DNA of 64,000 nucleotides from Bryopsis sp. KO-2023 (taxonomy: Eukaryota; Chlorophyta; Ulvophyceae; Bryopsidales; Bryopsidaceae), in contig BSYQ01000007.1 of assembly GCA_030272585.1 (NCBI GenBank), positions 624,001 to 688,000 on the forward strand, given 5' to 3'. The notes beneath the pieces were generated by a model, which searched no databases, was not told the origin of the DNA, and saw only the letters and a program-made list of their open reading frames with translations. A program made the translations under genes and the position numbers. Positions 1 through 10,058 of the stretch are shown here, piece after piece (within the stretch, counting starts at the first letter, position 1; each line of letters opens with the position of its first letter).

Positions 1-787
1 TGCAGGAATCACACCTGATCCACGATTGTCCATGACCTGAAACCCGATGTCCAGTTTTCCTTGCTTGCTTGGCTTTGGTTTTTCAACAACTGCAAGGCGC
101 AGTCAGAACAGCGTTTTAATGGACTGTCTGAAATCTGCCTGTGTCTACTTCCGAGCGAGGGTTTGTAAATGATGCAAGACTGGTTTTGCGATATTCTTTG
201 TGCTCAATTCACAAACACTGCCCTTAAAAAAAAAAGTGTGATCCGTACCTATGAGGGGAGGCTGCAAGTCCACCATGAACTTCGCAACATCGGACATCCC
301 CACATTGCCTGCATGGCCCTCCCCTGACACTTGGAATTTGTACCATCCATCCTCCAGTGTGTATTCTGCACTGCCTTCCACATCACCAGCACACGAGCCA
401 AATTTGCTGGGTTTACCCTTGGCCACCATGGAGCAGCTGTAGCCAGACACTTCTTCAGTCGATGCAAAGTTCCACCGGACGGTTTGAGCTCCATGGTAGG
501 TGTTGGGTTGCTGAGTGATGGTCACAACAGGAGGTGGCTGATTTCGTTTTCTGATTTTTTTTCCTTTTTTTTTTTTGGGGGGGGGGTCTGCATACCTTTG
601 TGTTCTCTTGTTTGCAGCAGGGTTTTCTGGAAAGCCCAAGTTTTCGTGGGGCTTGCTTTCTTGTCACCGTCGACAGAACATCCAGAACCTCAGAGGTTCG
701 ATTGGTGGCCGCTTGATGCAAAGCCTCGTTTGTCATTCGCAATGCCAGCGCTGAAGAGGCTATTGTATTGACCGCCCTACGCAGCAT
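1..787 (-). CDS. Ig-like repeat surface protein, 3' part only (partial)
   Basis: Three exons agree in phase: 596-787, 249-537 and 1-59, the last running off the window. Introns are 538-595 (58 bases) and 60-248. The middle exon holds one beta-sandwich module of about 90 residues with the layout of the bacterial/algal Ig-like repeat: it starts PPVVTI, has a paired-cysteine core around YSCSM and FGSC, then DGWYKFQV, GHAGNVG and a closing VDLQPP. The last exon continues with IGFQVMDNRGSGV, which resembles the start of a further repeat. In this family the repeats are extracellular and adhesive or structural; that is known of the family and not shown here. The true 5' end is unknown. Open stretches on the same strand at 1153-1275 and 1683-1973 could be earlier exons, because no signal peptide is seen at the methionine near 787. 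The module call is fairly sure; the gene limits are not. Confidence 0.5.
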
Positions 788-2110
788 CCACCACCTCTTT
801 TGTCAACTACACATGCACAACAGAACAGAATATTAGATCCTCAGATTAAATTTTCACCACCCCACATTCTTTCCCCATCAAAAGGATGAAGGTGCACTTG
901 GATTGGTTTGGGTCGAAGATGGTGATGATTTCTGGTCTAAATGACCCAAGGTCAAGGTCAATCAGTATGGAAATCTGCATGGAGCATGCCTGACTAGCAG
1001 CAAGGGTTTTTGTCACCCACACTGGTGGTTTGAGGACTTGTGTTGTATGAACAATCATGCCCTTCCCCCCCCATCAGCAAAACAAGAATGGCGAAAAAGT
1101 TAGCGAAAAAGTCTGTCGAGAGACTTGCATCAATTTTGACAAAAAAATTTACCTGTTTCAGTAGAGTAGCTCCTCTCGGCAATGAGATCATGCAATGACT
1201 GCCATTGAATGCCCTCAGAGTTCTCAAAGTCGCGACCCCCAACAGCACATCCTCCGTATCAGCCAGGCAGGTCCCCTAAACCTTTTGAAACGGATCCAAC
1301 TGCCATCCGGAGTACAAACATTTAGTACGAATCACGAATTCACATTGAGAATTTGTGCAGTTGTCAAACACGAGTGCTGGGCACCCTGGTAAAAGAAAAG
1401 GAAAGTAGAGTCTCAGCATCGAAAAACAAATAAAAATCACATGAGTCGTCACTGTCCTGCACTTGTCGCCTCTGTTCCTTATCAGAAAAATTGCGAAAGT
1501 CTGGCACAGCAGTTCTGGTTCGCGACGTCTGCGCGTCTGCGTCTACCTGTCGATGCGGTGAGTGGCCTCTCCGTCGAGTCGTCGTGGAAATCGAATCCAC
1601 TGTGCCGCTCCAAGGCGACAGCTCCCTTGAGCTCGACGACGCTGGAAATGGGGGAACCAGGAAAATGCACTTTCCCGATACTTCATTTGCTGCTCGAGCC
1701 ACTTCCCTGAAAGTTGTCCTGCTGAAAGTGTGAAGATGAAACGCGCAATTCCGTTTTATCAGTCACAACAATGACTGGGTAAATTCGACGTAGAGGGATT
1801 CGACCTAGCGGCAATAAATCGAATTCTCGAGCCCTGTCGAAGACGACCGACCACACAGGGGAAGCAGCCGCCAACGACACTGGCGAAAAGAGCCACCCTT
1901 CTCCGAAAACGAAGCACATGCGTGTTACGATGGTCGATGTATTCCTTTCTGACTCTCGAAGCCTACACAACAAAAATTATTCTTGCAGGACTGGGTCGAT
2001 GTGAACAAGGGGTGTGACCGCCGCTTCGCTCGTTTTCCCTTGATGCGACTCCCTCGCCGTTCTTCCACCAAAAACCAACACACTTCTTACACCAACGAAT
2101 CCTTTCTGCC
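788..2110. other. Stretch without a firm gene model
   Basis: The minus strand holds a phase-0 exon candidate at 1153-1275 with a good CAG/GTAAAT donor, and open reading at 846-1050 and 1364-1973. These may be upstream exons of the Ig-like gene. I could not join them in consistent phase. The right end, roughly 1980-2110, is the likely promoter of the mannanase gene. Confidence 0.35.
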
Positions 2111-5100
2111 ATGAGACGCCACTTCAACAACAGACCCATCCCTAATCCAGTCCTTCTGATAATATTCGTTGCTGTCAGCCTCGCACTTTACATCCTTACT
2201 GGTGTTCATTGCTTCTCGGGGTCCCTATCTGCGTCCTGTAACCATGCGCTAGGACGAGTATCTACGAGAATTGACGTTGCGTCCAGCGCCGCCAAAAGCG
2301 AGAATCACGCGGACGGCCAGAAATTCGCTAAGAAATCTCAAACACAGGGATTCGAACGTTCTATCGACACAACCAGTCGAAAGGAGTACTTCATAAGAAT
2401 ACACAATGGGGAATTCGTGGAAGGATGCAAAAGGTTTCGAATATCTGGATGGAATCAATGGGAGGTGAGTAATTTCAGGTGGAGAAATCTGCGTGTTGAA
2501 CATCCACCCAAAATGTCCCACATGCCGGATGATCGATGCAGGCGAAACCACTTGCATGATGACTAATTTTAAAGCAAGGGTGTTCGCATCCAGTCTTCAA
2601 AAACAATCTTAAGAAGAAAAGAGTGAGCTCGTTTTGTTGAGATTCTCAACTTGAAAATGACGATTGTGTATAAAGGACATGCTTACACGATTTCTATTTT
2701 GGGCAAAATCAATTGACAGGTTTTGGAGGCCGCTGCTGGAGCTCCAAACCTGATAGGCTCCAGCTACCCACCTGGAAAAACGGGTCCAAAAGTAAGTGAG
2801 CTACCCTGGCTTTTCTGGTGCAAGTGCGAACAGATTGAAAGTGCTATTTCAAATGCATATCATCCATTCGCTGAATTCCGAAAACACGAACCAACCCGCA
2901 AAAACTAAAACCACAGTAATTTTTAAATAGAGGTGGTGGAAACAACCCCAAATAACAAAAAATCTGTTGATGCTGCCATGGACCTCGAAATTCTGGAACC
3001 CCTCTCCACTATCCACTTCGATCTGATCTGATCTGATCCATTGGGTGTGTGTGCAACCGATCCTAAATACACATGCACTTGTGGTTTTTCTGTTTCCAGA
3101 TGATCAGGGACATGATGGAAGAAGGCAAGGCGAAGGGATTTAATGTGATGCGAATATGGGCTCACTCAGTATCGAAACAGTATGCACTACAAATATCACC
3201 AGGAGTCTACAACGAAGCTGTGAGTTGTTGACCAAAGCGCTTTCTTCCTTTTTGTCTGGAATCCCAAAACACCAAAATGCCAAGTTATCCCCAAAATTGA
3301 AGACAAAGTCAAAACAGAAACCAAAACTACTCATTGCTGTTGCTGTATATTTGAGACCGGGAAAAGCAACACAAGGAGCATATCGCTGGGATTGATGATG
3401 TCTTGGGTGGATAGATGTTCAGGGGATTGGACTACACTCTTGACCTTGCTCGGAAGCTAGGACTTCGTATGATCTTATCATTGACAGATAATTGGTCCGA
3501 GGCTGGCGGAGTGAACGAGTATGTAGAATGGAGCCGATCTGCTTCGAGGTACGGAGGAAACGAATTTCTGTTTTCTCGGGAAGGGGGTACTTTCAATTTG
3601 ACAAAAGTGCCCAACTGGTTGCACAGATCCAAATTCCAGCTTTTCAAGCAAGGCTGTTGTGGATTTCGATATGTTGAAATTCTGGACCATGATCTCCTAG
3701 CTGACACGATTTCATTTCTTTCGCTCCTACTTTCAGACATGAGCTTGAAACATTCCCCCGACAGCAAAAAAATTTCACTATGCATCCGTGTTGAAGTGTT
3801 TTTCTCCTTTGTACATAGACACGGTGACTTTTTCAAGGATCGAGCAGCCAGGAAATACTACCAGACGCATGTCAGAACTGTAATCAATAGAGTCAATACG
3901 ATCAATGGCAGAGCTTATCGGGACGATCCCACGATAATGGCCTGGAACTTGATCAATGAACCTAGATGTGTGGGATGTCCTGAGCACCTACAAAATTGGA
4001 TAGATGAAATGGCATCGTATGTCAAACGGATCGACCCCAATCACCTGCTGACCGTGGGGATGGATGGGTTTTATTCCACGAGTGGAAAAACTTGGAGCAA
4101 TCCACAGGGGGGAGGCCGCTGGTCTGAGAAGGTACAGTTATTTATGTGGTAGTGCTGTTATGCACTGTTGTTTTTTTGTGCTTTTTTTCACAAAGGATGT
4201 GAGGGCCTGGTAGAATAACCAACACCATTTGTGGCTTTATCCTGGCTCAGGAAGGCCAGGATTTCATCCGCAACCACAGGTCCAAGTCCATTGATTTTCT
4301 GACTTTCCACAGCTGGATTGACAATTGGGGCGATCCCACGGAGGCTTTCCAAAGATTATGGATTAGAGAGCATGTGGCGGATGCTTCTGTCATGAAGAGG
4401 CCGGTATTGCTGGAAGAATTTGGAAATCAAGTTCAACAAGGGGGCCCCACCATGGAACACAGAAACAAGTTTTTTGGTGTGGTTTATGATGAAGCAAGGA
4501 GGCAAATGGAAAAGGGACCCCTCCAAGGAGCAATGTTTTGGCAATGGTAGGTGTGGCTATGTTTGTTTCATTATTTTATACATAATTTTTCCCCCTCCCA
4601 GTTTATTTTTTCTCGCAGATTTGTTTCTAGGACGATTTCTTTGTGTATGAATTTTTTGGGGGGCAAAACCCCTCCACTTTTAGGTGTTTCTAACCAAAAG
4701 GGGAAAGTTGGGAAGAGGTTTTAAGTGAAGCTCTAAGACTTGGTCAGGTTCAATCAGTCCAGTGGATTCAATGAACGGATCTACATGTTTGGAGGGTTTT
4801 TTAGGTTTGACGATGGGCAGTCTGCTGTCAAAGATGGGGGAGACGCTCAGAGGTTTGCCATTTTTAAATCAGACGTGGCCTTTCAATCAATCTTATTATT
4901 CACATCTTTCATCAAAGAGTCGAACCAACCCTCGCTGCCAAATTGTGATGATCCCGGGAGGTTTTTTACCCCTGATGCAAACACCACCTCTTGCGAGAGC
5001 ACGTGGGTGAATGGAAAGCCTGGCACTGGATTCGAAGGTCCGTTTTGTGATTTTGACATCAATGAATGTGTGAGGGCCACCGCAGGCTGTGCGGAAAATG

Positions 5101-5994
5101 CTGGATGTGTGAATTTGGAAGGCAGCTACAAGTGAGTGCATCGTACCCATTCGGCTGTTTCGAGAAAACATTCCCCATGAAGTTTTGGTGGAAGTTGAGC
5201 TGAGTTGGTGGTGTGGATGATTGCCAGGTGCGAGTGTTTCTATGGCCACTCTGGTGATGGGCTGCAAGGGTGTGAACGAAACAGAGATTTTGATTCCTTG
5301 GCATCAATGTACTCCACTCAAGGTCGAGGTTTCGTGGCTTGTGATGAGGGGCAAGACGTGCTGTATCCAGTGGGAGCCCCTGGCTTTATAGATGACCCTA
5401 CTGGCAGCATTGACAAGAACCAGTGAGTTCTTTATTGCCAATCAGCTCGATGGAATAAGCCGAAAAATTGAGGAAGTGTGTTTAGCATTATTAGTGCAAT
5501 CAGTGTAGGCTCTACAGAAGAAATGGATATCACCAGCTTGATTTGCTTTTTGTGCATGCATGCAGATGCCCATATATTCACAAATACTCTTCATTTATCC
5601 CCTTGCCTTCTCAAATCGTTCCGAGTGATTTTCCCACTCCTTGAAGAAACCCGGACGGTAGTCAGAAGTACATGCCACAATTAATAACTGACATTAATTC
5701 TTTGTGCACAACAGATACTCGAAAGGGCAGTATGGATCCCGAAGCATGGTTTCTCTGCTGGATTGCGAAACGGCTTGTCAAATGTCGGTGGACTGCGATT
5801 CTTTTGCCTATAATTCCAATTTGAAGCAGTGCTTCTTGAAGAAATGCCCGTCAAAGAAAATGTGCCGCAGGAAAGAAGTCGTGTGCCTTACTTTGAGGAC
5901 CAAAGAAGAGTATTCTTGTGGATACTGGCAGACGTACTTTCACAGGGGTAGAATGAAGGACAGAAACTGTGGGCCATCGAAGTTCCAATTTTGA
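2111..5994 (+). CDS. Membrane-anchored GH5 beta-mannanase with EGF and PAN modules
   Basis: Exons 2111-2464, 2720-2791, 3100-3219, 3415-3548, 3819-4131, 4251-4546, 4748-5131, 5228-5422 and 5715-5994 join in full phase to 715 residues. Residues about 18-35 (VLLIIFVAVSLALYILTG) are a single hydrophobic segment near the N-terminus, so a type II anchor or uncleaved signal. The catalytic barrel shows the GH5 family marks: NVMRIWAHS, the acid/base glutamate in AWNLINEPR (about residue 273), HSWIDNW, and the nucleophile in VLLEEFGNQ (about 386). This matches plant and fungal mannan endo-1,4-beta-mannosidases, which cut the beta-1,4 backbone of mannans. A calcium-binding EGF module (DINECV...NAGCVNLEGSYKCEC) and a cysteine-rich PAN/apple-like module at the end follow the barrel. 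Such fusions suggest surface display and carbohydrate or protein binding. Enzyme class is sure at family level; mannan as substrate is inferred. Confidence 0.9.
3020..3039. repeat. Short GATCT tandem repeat inside a mannanase intron
   Basis: Four head-to-tail GATCT/GATCC units lie in the intron between the second and third mannanase exons. It is a small microsatellite with no evident role. Confidence 0.7.
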
Positions 5995-6070
5995 TTATCG
6001 TTATTTTTTTTTGTGTGTATTAGTATTGCTGGATTTTAACCACTGTTCTTGTCACAGAAGAGTGAGAATG

Positions 6071-6110
6071 TTTTTTTCAGTCTGGATGCAGACATCCAGA
6101 CTGAAAAAAA
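6071..6110. repeat. Perfect 18-bp inverted repeat with 4-base loop
   Basis: The arm 6071-6088 (T7 then CAGTCTGGATG) is exactly mirrored by 6093-6110 around the loop CAGA. It lies about 80 bases after the mannanase stop codon. As RNA it would fold into a long stem in the likely 3' untranslated region. Confidence 0.85.
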
Positions 6111-6639
6111 TCAGTCTTGTTTCGTGCCAGACAATTGCGTACATGGTCATCTGTTTTGAGAGGAAGATTGTGTAAAATGAATGTTCTTTGTTCCTGCAGT
6201 TTCGCTTCGATAGAGTATTTCCCCAGAACTCTGATAGCCTCTCGCGACCCACCATCACGTTTCCAAGTTGAGGGACAAGGAGGAGTATTCCTGTTCATAT
6301 CAAATCCTTTATATCGGACGATTGATTCGCCCTGGATCCCCAATTGAACGTTTCAAAACTTTCGACTTTGATCAAGAGCCCGACCCAAAATAACCTTTCA
6401 AAAAACTCCCTTTCCTTGCGCTGAAACCGTCCCCTTTGTACCCAAAGTCATGCGGATGAATTGGGCAGTCATATATATATTTGTATACGTCAACCGCCAG
6501 TCGCAAGCAAAGTCATTCAAAATCATTGACATGATAAAAACAAGAGGATGTTTTCTGGAATCCAGTGCTCGCAGTAGATGTGGAAATCTCAAATCATTGC
6601 AAATCTCAAAGCTCACTGTTGGGGACCCTGTTGTATGTA

Positions 6640-6828
6640 TACCGTAGATAGGGTAATTTCTGCGTTGGATTAATTTTTGCGAGTAGGAAAAATCGCAAAA
6701 ATTAGTGTCGCAAAAATTGGGTTCCTAAACCCTGGGCCCTTTGCGACCTGATTGAATCGCAAAAATTAGTGTCGCAAAAATAAAACACGCGAAAGTTCAT
6801 GCGCGCAAACATTACCCCATTTACGGTA
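6640..6828. mobile_element. Short inverted-repeat element (MITE-like)
   Basis: The left end reads TACCGTAGATAGGGTAAT and the reverse complement of the right end reads TACCGTAAATGGGGTAAT, so about 16 of 18 bases agree, and the similarity continues into TTTCTGCG/GTTTGCG. The body contains two exact 26-base copies (6692-6717 and 6756-6781) rich in TCGCAAAAAT. Size (189 bases), terminal inverted repeats and lack of coding point to a non-autonomous DNA element. TA flanks both ends but cannot be separated from the repeat itself. Confidence 0.6.
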
Positions 6829-7330
6829 TCTATGGACTCATTTTTTAAAAGATTTTTGACAGTGTTCACCGTCATGAAATTCTTTTGTCTGAACTGAAGT
6901 GAAACTTAAAAAACACTCATGACCACACAACATGCAGTCCTGTATATTCATAAATATCATGTCCATTGGTAACACACCCCCAAGGACAGCTAAAGGAAGA
7001 TACAAAAATCAAAATACACGAGATAACACGGAGAATTCTTACTCATCATATCAACCACACAAAAAGAAAAAAAAGCACAATGAAAGTCAAAACGATGACT
7101 GCAGTACGGGGGTTCAGTTCTAACAACAACATAAAGATCCGCCAACCCTCATCACTGACAGTGAAAAAAGTGAAAAAAGAGGACATAAAATATTTTTCAT
7201 TCTACAAAGAACTCACCCACATCCATTCATCAACAGCGACATTCATCTTGTTTCACCTAATCTTGTCTGTTGTAAACTTTTAACATTCAAAATTTACCCC
7301 AAAGAAAAAGAAAAAAAATATATAAATCTA

Positions 7331-9415
7331 TCATGCGTCATCGCCCTTGGATTTCTCCTTCAACCATGTGACAATTGTGAGAACCACTGCCAATCCTACA
7401 TAAAACACAGATAAGGTTTGCCCATACAAACTGGATATGAAATTGAAAAAAAGGAAAAAAAAAGCGGCATGTACATGTATGTATATGTGTAATATATATT
7501 GTGTGTGTGGGGAGTAGGTCACCGTACCTAAGATTGATGCGGAAAACACAAAACCCTTGCTCTGGAAAAACTCATTCGGAACTCCTGCAGTGCCCATCAG
7601 CATCTCTTTTTCACGGACGGTGTACTTCCCAGCTGGCAACTTCAGAATTTGATTGGCTGAATTACAATACAACAGCACAAAGACCTCATCAGGTCCCAGC
7701 TCCATCTTGTTACTTTTCTGATAGATCTCCATTTTGCACAGTATCAATGAAACAAAGCAGAATGATGCATTCATTTAATCCTTGCTCAACGATATCTCCA
7801 ACGAAAATATTTCATTGGAAATGTGAGTCCAGCCATTAGTGCACCATCCTCCCCTCATCCAGGCGTTCCAAAAAAGAGAACCCCACCATCTCTCAGTTAC
7901 GCATGACTGACCTTTCACTTTCCCCAACTCCACATCGGGGTTGAGTTTCTCCATCTCGGCCATCGAGATACCCCTCTTGGCAATGATGTCCTCAACAGTC
8001 TCGCCTTTTCGGACAGGATACGTTCTGTAGCTGTGCTTTCCGATTCCAGAAATGATGTCTTTATCTCTAACGGAAAGTTGATCTGCCGGAACCAATATGG
8101 TCACACCATCTTCCAGCGCGTTGGTGTCCAGCTGATGGTTCAATTGTTTCAGCTCCTCAACCTCGAACCCTGGAACAAGGCCATCCCCATTGACCGACTT
8201 TAGCCAATCCCTTTCTGCAGAGTTGGATGAGCACCAAGAAGTGCCAGCAAGCCTTGCAATTATATAATAATACTAATATAACACTAATATTTAGATGTAT
8301 TTGTCACCGCACACCCTGAGTTTTCCAAGTTGTGACTACGATACGCACACAACCCCCCATAAACACACATTAAGCGAAACTGGACACAGAAACCTCCCCC
8401 AAAAGGCGACCCCAAAAACCTATCAATATGGTTGCTTCACTGTAGCAACAGGTGATTTCACCAATAATGCCTAGTGATACTGGAGTACGCCCCCAGATTG
8501 GAGAAACTCGAGATAGTGGTATGATTCTGGAACGCTGGTGTTTTGCTACATTCGTTTTGTGTGCAGCCCTAGTCAGGTATTTTCAGAAAAAAACAAAATA
8601 AAAAACTATGCCCTCCTGTCCAGCCCCAAGAATGATCGGACAAAATAATGATATGGACATTTAATCAGTTTGGCGGTTGTTTTCCCCCAACACTTCCCAA
8701 TGCTGATTTTCAAGAGAACTCCCTCATGAATTGTAATGCTTGTACTTAAGAGATAAAAATTTGTGTGAAAATTCTGGAAATTTTCCCTATTGATTATTAA
8801 TCGTAGATACGATGGTGACTGATCGCATGTCAGACAGGTAAGGACAGGTAGATTCGGTTCCGCTTTTCAAAGAAATGCCATATTTGTTGTTACCTCTTTT
8901 TTCCGCGATGCTCTCGAACGTATCGCCCTTCCTTGTGGTGTAGGGCCTCACCATGAAAGCCGCACGGACGGACACATTTCGAACTCGGCCGGCCCTTCGC
9001 CCCAACAAGGGCTGCAAAAACACAATCCAGAAACAATCGGTCAAAACGCCCCCAATAACCGAAAAGGCGAAGAGAAAAAGGTATTAGGATCGAGTTCGGG
9101 GCGAATTTCGAAGCAGATCTCGACAGCGAACGCGACTCTAGGAAGGGCAACACACGAGACAAACTTGCGACGAATGGCGCGTCCCGAAATAGATCGACAC
9201 TGCGAAAGTGAGATCTATCAGGGGCGCCCGCTCGAGATCCCGACGGGTCGTGCACACGAGCGTGTATGTTCGTAGTTACGAAAGCGCGAAAGAACAAACC
9301 GACGGGTTTAGTATCGTCGAACGACGTGAAACGGTGCGGTGGTGGCTGCATTTTCGACCCTCACTTTGGCCACAGCGGTCCTCAAAGGAGAAGGAGCCAG
9401 CGAACCGAGAGCCAT
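7331..9415 (-). CDS. Plastid LysM-domain protein with C-terminal membrane anchor
   Basis: Exons 9365-9415, 8894-9011, 7919-8214, 7528-7717 and 7331-7395 join in phase to 239 residues. The first 17-codon exon starts MALGSLAPSPLRTAVAK and leads into an arginine/serine-rich stretch ending VRAA, a typical plastid transit peptide. Two LysM motifs follow: YTTRKGDTFESIAEKR and YRTYPVRKGETVEDIIAKRG with EMEKLNPD. Each is followed by the LxLPAGK-like strand seen in plant plastid LysM proteins (ILVPADQLSVRDKDI, LKLPAGKYTVREKEM). The last exon, AVVLTIVTWLKEKSKGDDA, is one membrane helix with a charged tail. LysM binds N-acetylglucosamine polymers. In plastids the target is unclear; peptidoglycan remnants are a possibility. 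The first LysM carries an insertion (DWLKSVNGDGLVPG). The internal junction at 7919/7717 has a GTGAAA donor, chosen for phase. Confidence 0.85.
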
Positions 9416-10058
9416 CGCCACTGTACCAATTTGCGATGGATGGTCAGAAAAGGCCAGGGAAACGACCACAAAGCAGGGCACGCAACAGCCCTGGATCAGC
9501 TCGAATGTCTAATAAAAAGCCCAGAATGATGGTGACAGTTTTCTTGACGTCTCCTTGGGATCACACGATCCTATTTCCATGTACATTGCGGGCAGCGGCC
9601 CTGAGATCGATTGTGTGAAAATTGTGTTGGCTTATCTTCGTTGGGATCTTGGTTCACATGTGCTCTTGGTTGTGTGCCAAATTGTGGGAGAGCGGTGGCT
9701 TTTTTTTGGTTTTGTTTCTTGGCTATATCATCATATCCAGGACTCGACAGATGTCACACCTAAAGCACAGCAGCTTTTGATAACAAGGCGACGTCTATGA
9801 TGTCTTGCGTTCACTGCTCAAACCTAAGTTTGTCCTCCCCACACCAACCATCAAGGGGGCGAAGTGGAAGGTATCGAAATCAATCCTTGATTTGGAATCC
9901 CAGGCCTCACGTTGGAAACAAAAGGGGCGTTCTCCACGACGTAGGCTGGCAAGTTATGCCAACGTTGTTTCACGTTGGGAAACAGAAGAAACACTAAGAG
10001 TTTCCAATTGACACCGCGGAGAGCCCGACTCCCAGAAATACAGAATCTCAGCCACATC
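9416..10058. promoter_or_regulatory. Shared upstream region of two divergent genes
   Basis: This space lies between the start codons of the LysM gene (leftward) and the unknown gene (rightward). Small open frames are present on the plus strand but none shows protein-like composition. A 5' non-coding exon of the rightward gene may lie here. Confidence 0.4.

Larger units (their letters stand above)
5995..7330. other. Intergenic: hairpin and MITE, no gene
   Basis: Between the ends of two convergent genes lie a perfect hairpin (6071-6110) and a small inverted-repeat element (6640-6828), annotated separately. The rest is A/T rich with no reading frame I would support. Confidence 0.6.

Noticed and set aside
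4853-4917. An intron between the GH5 end and the EGF exon
   Set aside because: No donor/acceptor pair keeps the phase. The frame reads through, and VAFQSILLF-type sequence fits the enzyme's C-terminus.
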